Made by a program: the position numbers and the translations under genes. Of a stretch of DNA of 64,000 nucleotides, positions 60,837 through 64,000 are shown one piece after another. The notes beneath the pieces are model-generated. The model was given only the letters and a program-made list of their open reading frames with translations. It was not told the origin of the DNA and made no database searches. The DNA comes from Streptomyces sp. P3. Lineage in GTDB: Bacteria > Actinomycetota > Actinomycetes > Streptomycetales > Streptomycetaceae. Within the stretch, counting starts at the first letter, position 1, and the number at the start of each line of letters is the position of its first letter. The stretch spans positions 5,287,501 through 5,351,500 of the forward strand of contig JAFEKX020000001.1 in the NCBI GenBank assembly GCA_016893485.2. The letters are read 5' to 3'.

Positions 60837-61582
60837 ATGCGTGGGCTACGAATACTTCTGATCGTCGTGGTGATTCTCGGGGCCCTGTTCGTGGTCGTGG
60901 ACCGGGTCGCGGTCCACTTCGCGGAGCAGGAGGCCGCGTCCAAGGTGAAGACCAGCGAGAACCTGGCCAGCACCCCCGACGTCTCCATCAAGGGCTTCCC
61001 TTCCTCACCCAGGTCGCCTCCGGTGAGCTGGACGACGTGGAACTCGGCGTCAACCAGTACGAGGCGCCGACCGGCAACACCGCGGCCAGCGGCGGCGCCA
61101 CGTCGATCCGGATCGACGACCTCAAGGCCGACATGAAGGACGTGAAGTTCTCCAACGGCTACAGCACCGCGACGGCGGCCAGCGCGACGGGCACCGCGAG
61201 CATCTCCTACGACCAGCTGCTCAAGGCCGCCAAGTCCGCGCCGACGAGCGTCTTCACCGGCGTCACGGCCCAGATCGTCGGCCTCTCCGACGGCGGCGAC
61301 GGCAAGATCAAGGCCGACCTGAAGGTCACGGTCACCGGGATCGGCACGACGACGTATCCGGTGCTCAGCACGGTCACCGTCGTCGGCAACACGGTGAAGG
61401 TGCACGCGGACAACCTGCCCAAGCTGGTCGTCGACCTCGCGGACTCGCGGGTCCGCTCGATCACCGACTTCCAGCAGACGCTGGACCAGTTGCCGGGCGG
61501 GGTGCGGCTGGACAGTGTGCAGGCGGCGAAGAGCGGTGTGGACATCAAGGTGAAGGGTTCGAACGTCAAGCTGGCCGGGTAG
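60837..61582 (+). CDS. LmeA-like (DUF2993) phospholipid-binding protein
   Basis: About 248 residues. One N-terminal helix (LRILLIVVVILGALFVVVD) as anchor or signal, then a DUF2993 domain: VSIKGFP, FLTQVASGELDDVELG, and later KSGVDIKVKGSNVKLAG. Mycobacterial LmeA binds phosphatidylinositol lipids and supports mannan assembly. ATG at 60837. One base is lost near 61003. Confidence 0.86.
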
Positions 61583-61777
61583 GACGTGGTCCGGGCGCGC
61601 TCGGGATGTGCTCCGGACGACCTCCGGTGGGCCGGGTGCGTCCGAGGGGCGAGACGGCGGTGTCCGCGCGGCGGCGGAGTTAACGGCCGCGGGGCCCCGG
61701 ATTCCCCCGCCGCGGAGGGCCCGGCGGGTTTCTCGTCTCACATCACGGACGATCGCGTCTCAAAATACGACACACCG

Positions 61778-61807
61778 GTGACATGTCCCGCGATCCGTCC
61801 CTACGAT
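61778..61807 (+). promoter_or_regulatory. Promoter of the leaderless cysteine uORF / sulfurtransferase operon
   Basis: GTGACA (61778-61783) and TACGAT (61802-61807) with an 18-nt spacer fit the main streptomycete sigma factor. The -10 ends 7 nt before the ATG at 61815, so transcription should start on or next to the start codon (leaderless). Confidence 0.78.
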
Positions 61808-61814
61808 CGACCCC

Positions 61815-61895
61815 ATGAAGCGACAGGCGGACCTCACGAAGCGGCGGGCAGTAGACCTGTGCCGCGTCGCCGCCATGCTCTGTCGCACGTTCTGA
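61815..61895 (+). CDS. Cysteine-containing leader peptide (uORF)
   Basis: 26 residues, beginning MKRQADLTKRR and with VDLCRVAAMLC (Cys16, Cys23). The LCRVA pattern matches the actinobacterial leader peptides found before cysteine and sulfur genes, where ribosome stalling at Cys codons reports cysteine shortage. Predicted leaderless translation. The sulfurtransferase starts 117 nt later, after two hairpins. Confidence 0.82.
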   Translation: MKRQADLTKRRAVDLCRVAAMLCRTF

Positions 61896-61896
61896 G

Positions 61897-61948
61897 CGGA
61901 AGCGCAGCCTTCCGTCTTCCCCCGTGCCCTTGACCTCGATCAGGGCAC
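61897..61948 (+). promoter_or_regulatory. Two hairpins after the cysteine uORF (possible attenuator)
   Basis: CGGAAG-CGCAGC-CTTCCG (61897-61914) starts one nt after the uORF stop. A second, GTGCCC-T-TGA/TCA-GGGCAC, spans 61924-61948. Neither has a T run. They may switch expression in response to ribosome stalling in the uORF; that is inference. Confidence 0.6.
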
Positions 61949-62012
61949 TCGCGCGAGCGCGCACCCCTCTCTCACGCACCGCACCGCCGTAACTGCCCCG
62001 GAGGAGAAAAGC

Positions 62013-62852
62013 ATGAGCCGCAGTGACGTCCTGGTCGACGCCGACTGGGTCGAGGCCAACCTCGACAACCCGAGCGTGGCGATCGTAGAGGTCGACGAGG
62101 ACACGTCGGCGTACGAGAAGAACCACATCAAGAACGCGATCCGGATCGACTGGACGAAGGACCTCCAGGACCCGGTACGCCGTGACTTCGTCGACCAGGA
62201 GGGCTTCGAGAAGCTCCTGTCCGGCAAGGGCATCGGCAACGACACGCTGGTGATCCTCTACGGCGGCAACAACAACTGGTTCGCGTCGTACGCGTACTGG
62301 TACTTCAAGCTCTACGGCCACGACAACGTCAAGCTCCTCGACGGTGGCCGCAAGAAGTGGGAGCTGGACGCCCGCGAGCTGGTCGAAGAGGTCCCCTCGC
62401 GTCCCGCCACCGACTACAAGGCGAAGCCGCAGAACAAGGCGATCCGCGCGTTCCGCGACGACGTCGTGGCGGCGATCGGCTCGCAGAACCTGGTCGACGT
62501 CCGGTCGCCCGACGAGTTCAGCGGCAAGCTGCTCGCGCCGGCGCACCTTCCGCAGGAGCAGTCGCAGCGTCCGGGTCACGTCCCGTCCGCGCGCAACATC
62601 CCGTGGTCGAAGAACGCCAACGACGACGGCACGTTCAAGTCGGACGACGAGCTGAAGGAGCTCTACGCCGACGAGCAGGTCGACCTGGCCAAGGACACCA
62701 TCGCGTACTGCCGTATCGGCGAGCGCTCGGCCCTGACCTGGTTCGTGCTGCACGAGCTGCTCGGTGTCGAGAACGTCAAGAACTACGACGGTTCCTGGAC
62801 CGAGTACGGCTCCCTGGTCGGCGTTCCGATCGAGCTCGGCGCCAACAAGTAA
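62013..62852 (+). CDS. Rhodanese-type thiosulfate sulfurtransferase
   Basis: 279 residues, intact. Two rhodanese domains; the active Cys233 lies in YCRIGERSALTWFVL. NIPWSKNANDDGTFK is also family-typical. It moves sulfane sulfur from thiosulfate or similar donors to an acceptor. ATG at 62013 follows GGAGGAGAA. It is the first gene behind the cysteine uORF. Confidence 0.94.
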   Translation: MSRSDVLVDADWVEANLDNPSVAIVEVDEDTSAYEKNHIKNAIRIDWTKDLQDPVRRDFVDQEGFEKLLSGKGIGNDTLVILYGGNNNWFASYAYWYFKLYGHDNVKLLDGGRKKWELDARELVEEVPSRPATDYKAKPQNKAIRAFRDDVVAAIGSQNLVDVRSPDEFSGKLLAPAHLPQEQSQRPGHVPSARNIPWSKNANDDGTFKSDDELKELYADEQVDLAKDTIAYCRIGERSALTWFVLHELLGVENVKNYDGSWTEYGSLVGVPIELGANK

Positions 62853-62890
62853 GCAACCGCACCACCGCTGCGACCTGAAGGAAACAAGAC

Positions 62891-63178
62891 ATGTGTGGAG
62901 CGAAGGCCGGCGGCCCCGACGCCTCGACGATCAAGCCCGGTGAGACCACCATCCAGGGCCAGGTGACGCGCAACGGCGAGCCCGTGACGGGTTACGTCCG
63001 GCTCCTGGACTCGACCGGCGAGTTCACCGCGGAGGTCCCGACGTCCGCGACGGGCCAGTTCCGCTTCTACGCGGCCGAGGGCACCTGGACCGTCCGCGCC
63101 CTCGTCCCCGGCGCCACCGCCGACCGCACGGTGGTCGCCCAGACGGGCGGCCTGGCGGAGGTCGCGATCGCCGTCTGA
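62891..63178 (+). CDS. DUF1416 small protein next to sulfurtransferase
   Basis: 95 residues, intact, all-beta. N-terminus MCGAKAGGPD with one Cys, then QGQVTRNGEPVTGYVRLLD and later RFYAAEGTWTVRALVPG, a fibronectin/transthyretin-like strand pattern. DUF1416 genes regularly follow rhodanese genes in actinobacteria, so a role in sulfur handling is likely but unproved. 38 nt after the sulfurtransferase. Confidence 0.9.
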   Translation: MCGAKAGGPDASTIKPGETTIQGQVTRNGEPVTGYVRLLDSTGEFTAEVPTSATGQFRFYAAEGTWTVRALVPGATADRTVVAQTGGLAEVAIAV

Positions 63179-63199
63179 CGGCAGCGTCTGATGGTCGAG

Positions 63200-63226
63200 G
63201 GGCCGCACCTGTTCCGGGTGCGGCCC
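63200..63226 (+). terminator. Terminator after the sulfur operon
   Basis: GGGCCGCACC (63200-63209) pairs with GGTGCGGCCC (63217-63226) around a 7-nt loop, followed by TTCGGCTTT. Confidence 0.82.
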
Positions 63227-63279
63227 TTCGGCTTTCCCCGGGCGCGGCCCTTTGGCGTGCCCGGGCCTACCCTGGAGAG

Positions 63280-63540
63280 ATGCTGGCACGTCGCCGTCGC
63301 ACCTACTTCGTCATGATGGGCATCTGCATCGGGCTCTTCGTCCTGGCCTGGGGAGTCGTGCGGATCTGGTCGGTGCCCGCGGCCGTCGGGATGTGTGTGG
63401 TCGCGATGCTGATCCCGCCGGTGGCCGCGATGGTCGCGAACCGGCGAGGACCCGACGACCGCTGGTGGGACGACCCGTCCGGCGATCCCAAGTCCGACGA
63501 GTGGTGGGACGAGCTGGACGGCAAGAAGCGCCGCCCGTGA
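63280..63540 (+). CDS. DUF3099 small membrane protein
   Basis: 86 residues, intact. Basic N-terminus, two helices (VMMGICIGLFVLAWGVV and PAAVGMCVVAMLIPPVAA), then an acidic Trp-rich tail (DDRWWDDPSG, DEWWDELDG) typical of DUF3099. Function unknown. Confidence 0.88.
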   Translation: MLARRRRTYFVMMGICIGLFVLAWGVVRIWSVPAAVGMCVVAMLIPPVAAMVANRRGPDDRWWDDPSGDPKSDEWWDELDGKKRRP

Positions 63541-63569
63541 ACCGCGCGGTGAGCGGGTAGAGGGCGGGC

Positions 63570-64000
63570 ATGTCGCCTACGAGACTGTCCACCGTGGTGC
63601 TCGACGCGCGGGACGCGCACGAGCTGGCCGGCTTCTACGTCCGCCTCCTCGGGTACGTGGTCCGCGCCGAGGAACCCGACTGGGTCGTCATCGGCCCGCC
63701 CGACGGAGGCACCGGCCTCTCCTTCCAGACCGAGCCGGAGTACGTCCCCCGGTGTGGCCCACCCGCACCCCCGGCGACCAGCAGATGATGCTGCACCTCG
63801 ACATCCAGGTCGACGACCTGGCGGGCGAGACCGAGCGGGCGGTGGCCCTCGGAGCCACCCTCCACGACCATCAGCCGCAGGACGACGTACGGGTTCTGCT
63901 GGATCCCTGCGGGCATCCGTTCTGCTTGTGGCGGGAGGAGCGGGGGTGTGACCCAGGGCGTCACGCGGCCCCCCTCGCGGCTCAACCGGTCGGCGGTGCC
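63570..64000 (+). CDS. VOC (glyoxalase/bleomycin-resistance fold) family protein, 3' end beyond window
   Basis: ATG at 63570. The N-terminal half has STVVLDARDAHELAGFYVRL and PDGGTGLSFQ; the second half, after a lost base near 63750 in a C run, has MMLHLDIQVDDL and LLDPCGHPFCLW. This is the paired beta-alpha-beta pattern of single-domain VOC proteins. The frame is still open at the window edge, possibly because of another indel near the natural stop. Substrate unknown. Confidence 0.8.

Overview
The window is chromosomal DNA of a Streptomyces species. The evidence is very high G+C with strong third-position bias, streptomycete rRNA, mycothiol synthase, GlnR, ECF sigma/zinc anti-sigma genes, Tat and lipoprotein signals, and a gene order that matches, from memory, S. 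coelicolor SCO4126 to about SCO4167. An important caveat is that about 50 genes or gene parts carry apparent single-base frameshifts, mostly one lost base in a C or G run. One lies in a near-invariant part of the 23S rRNA. I read these as sequence errors, so most CDS entries are given as one gene spanning the breaks.

Layout. 1-1237: 3' part of 23S rRNA, 5S rRNA and a terminator. 1262-1807: GNAT acetyltransferase. 1843-8945 (minus): a six-gene operon resembling a type IV secretion apparatus (VirD4-like, VirB4-like ATPase, a TcpE/VirB4-N fusion, TrbL/VirB6-like, VirB8/TcpC-like, and a small two-helix protein). 9315-12377 (minus): two paralogous secreted sedolisin (S53) proteases. 12871-20712: TetR/SDR pair, trypsin-like protease, transglycosylase/NlpC-P60 hydrolase, PAP2 phosphatase, Tat-exported flavoprotein and a lipoprotein. 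21023-21407: copper sensor CsoR with its operator.

21561-31905 is a phosphate/polyphosphate island: DUF47-Pit low-affinity transporter, pstSCAB with a PHO box, Nudix hydrolase, CHAD protein and polyphosphate kinase. 32169-36148: YtrA-type GntR regulator with a perfect 16-bp-arm operator and a four-gene ABC transporter. 36271-41003: ECF sigma factor, zinc anti-sigma protein and a second ABC transporter. 41227-42153: mycothiol synthase. 42297-44108: secreted 5'-nucleotidase.

44363-47154 is the least explained region. Four very similar 27-40 residue Lys/Pro/Ala peptides starting MSFHKI, three of them on an exact 231-bp tandem period, are followed by a type I ABC exporter. A convergent OmpR-type regulator lacking most of its receiver lies next to it. 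This is my best candidate for an undescribed system.

47573-64000 is conserved Streptomyces backbone: CGNR zinc-finger regulator, epoxide hydrolase, a membrane protein, a two-component system next to an HtrA-like protease, a trypsin/FG-GAP protease, a LacI regulator, GlnR, an alpha/beta hydrolase, a MoaD-like protein, membrane proteins, an LmeA-like protein, then a sulfur locus. In the sulfur locus a leaderless cysteine-containing uORF precedes a rhodanese sulfurtransferase and a DUF1416 protein. The window ends in a VOC-family gene.
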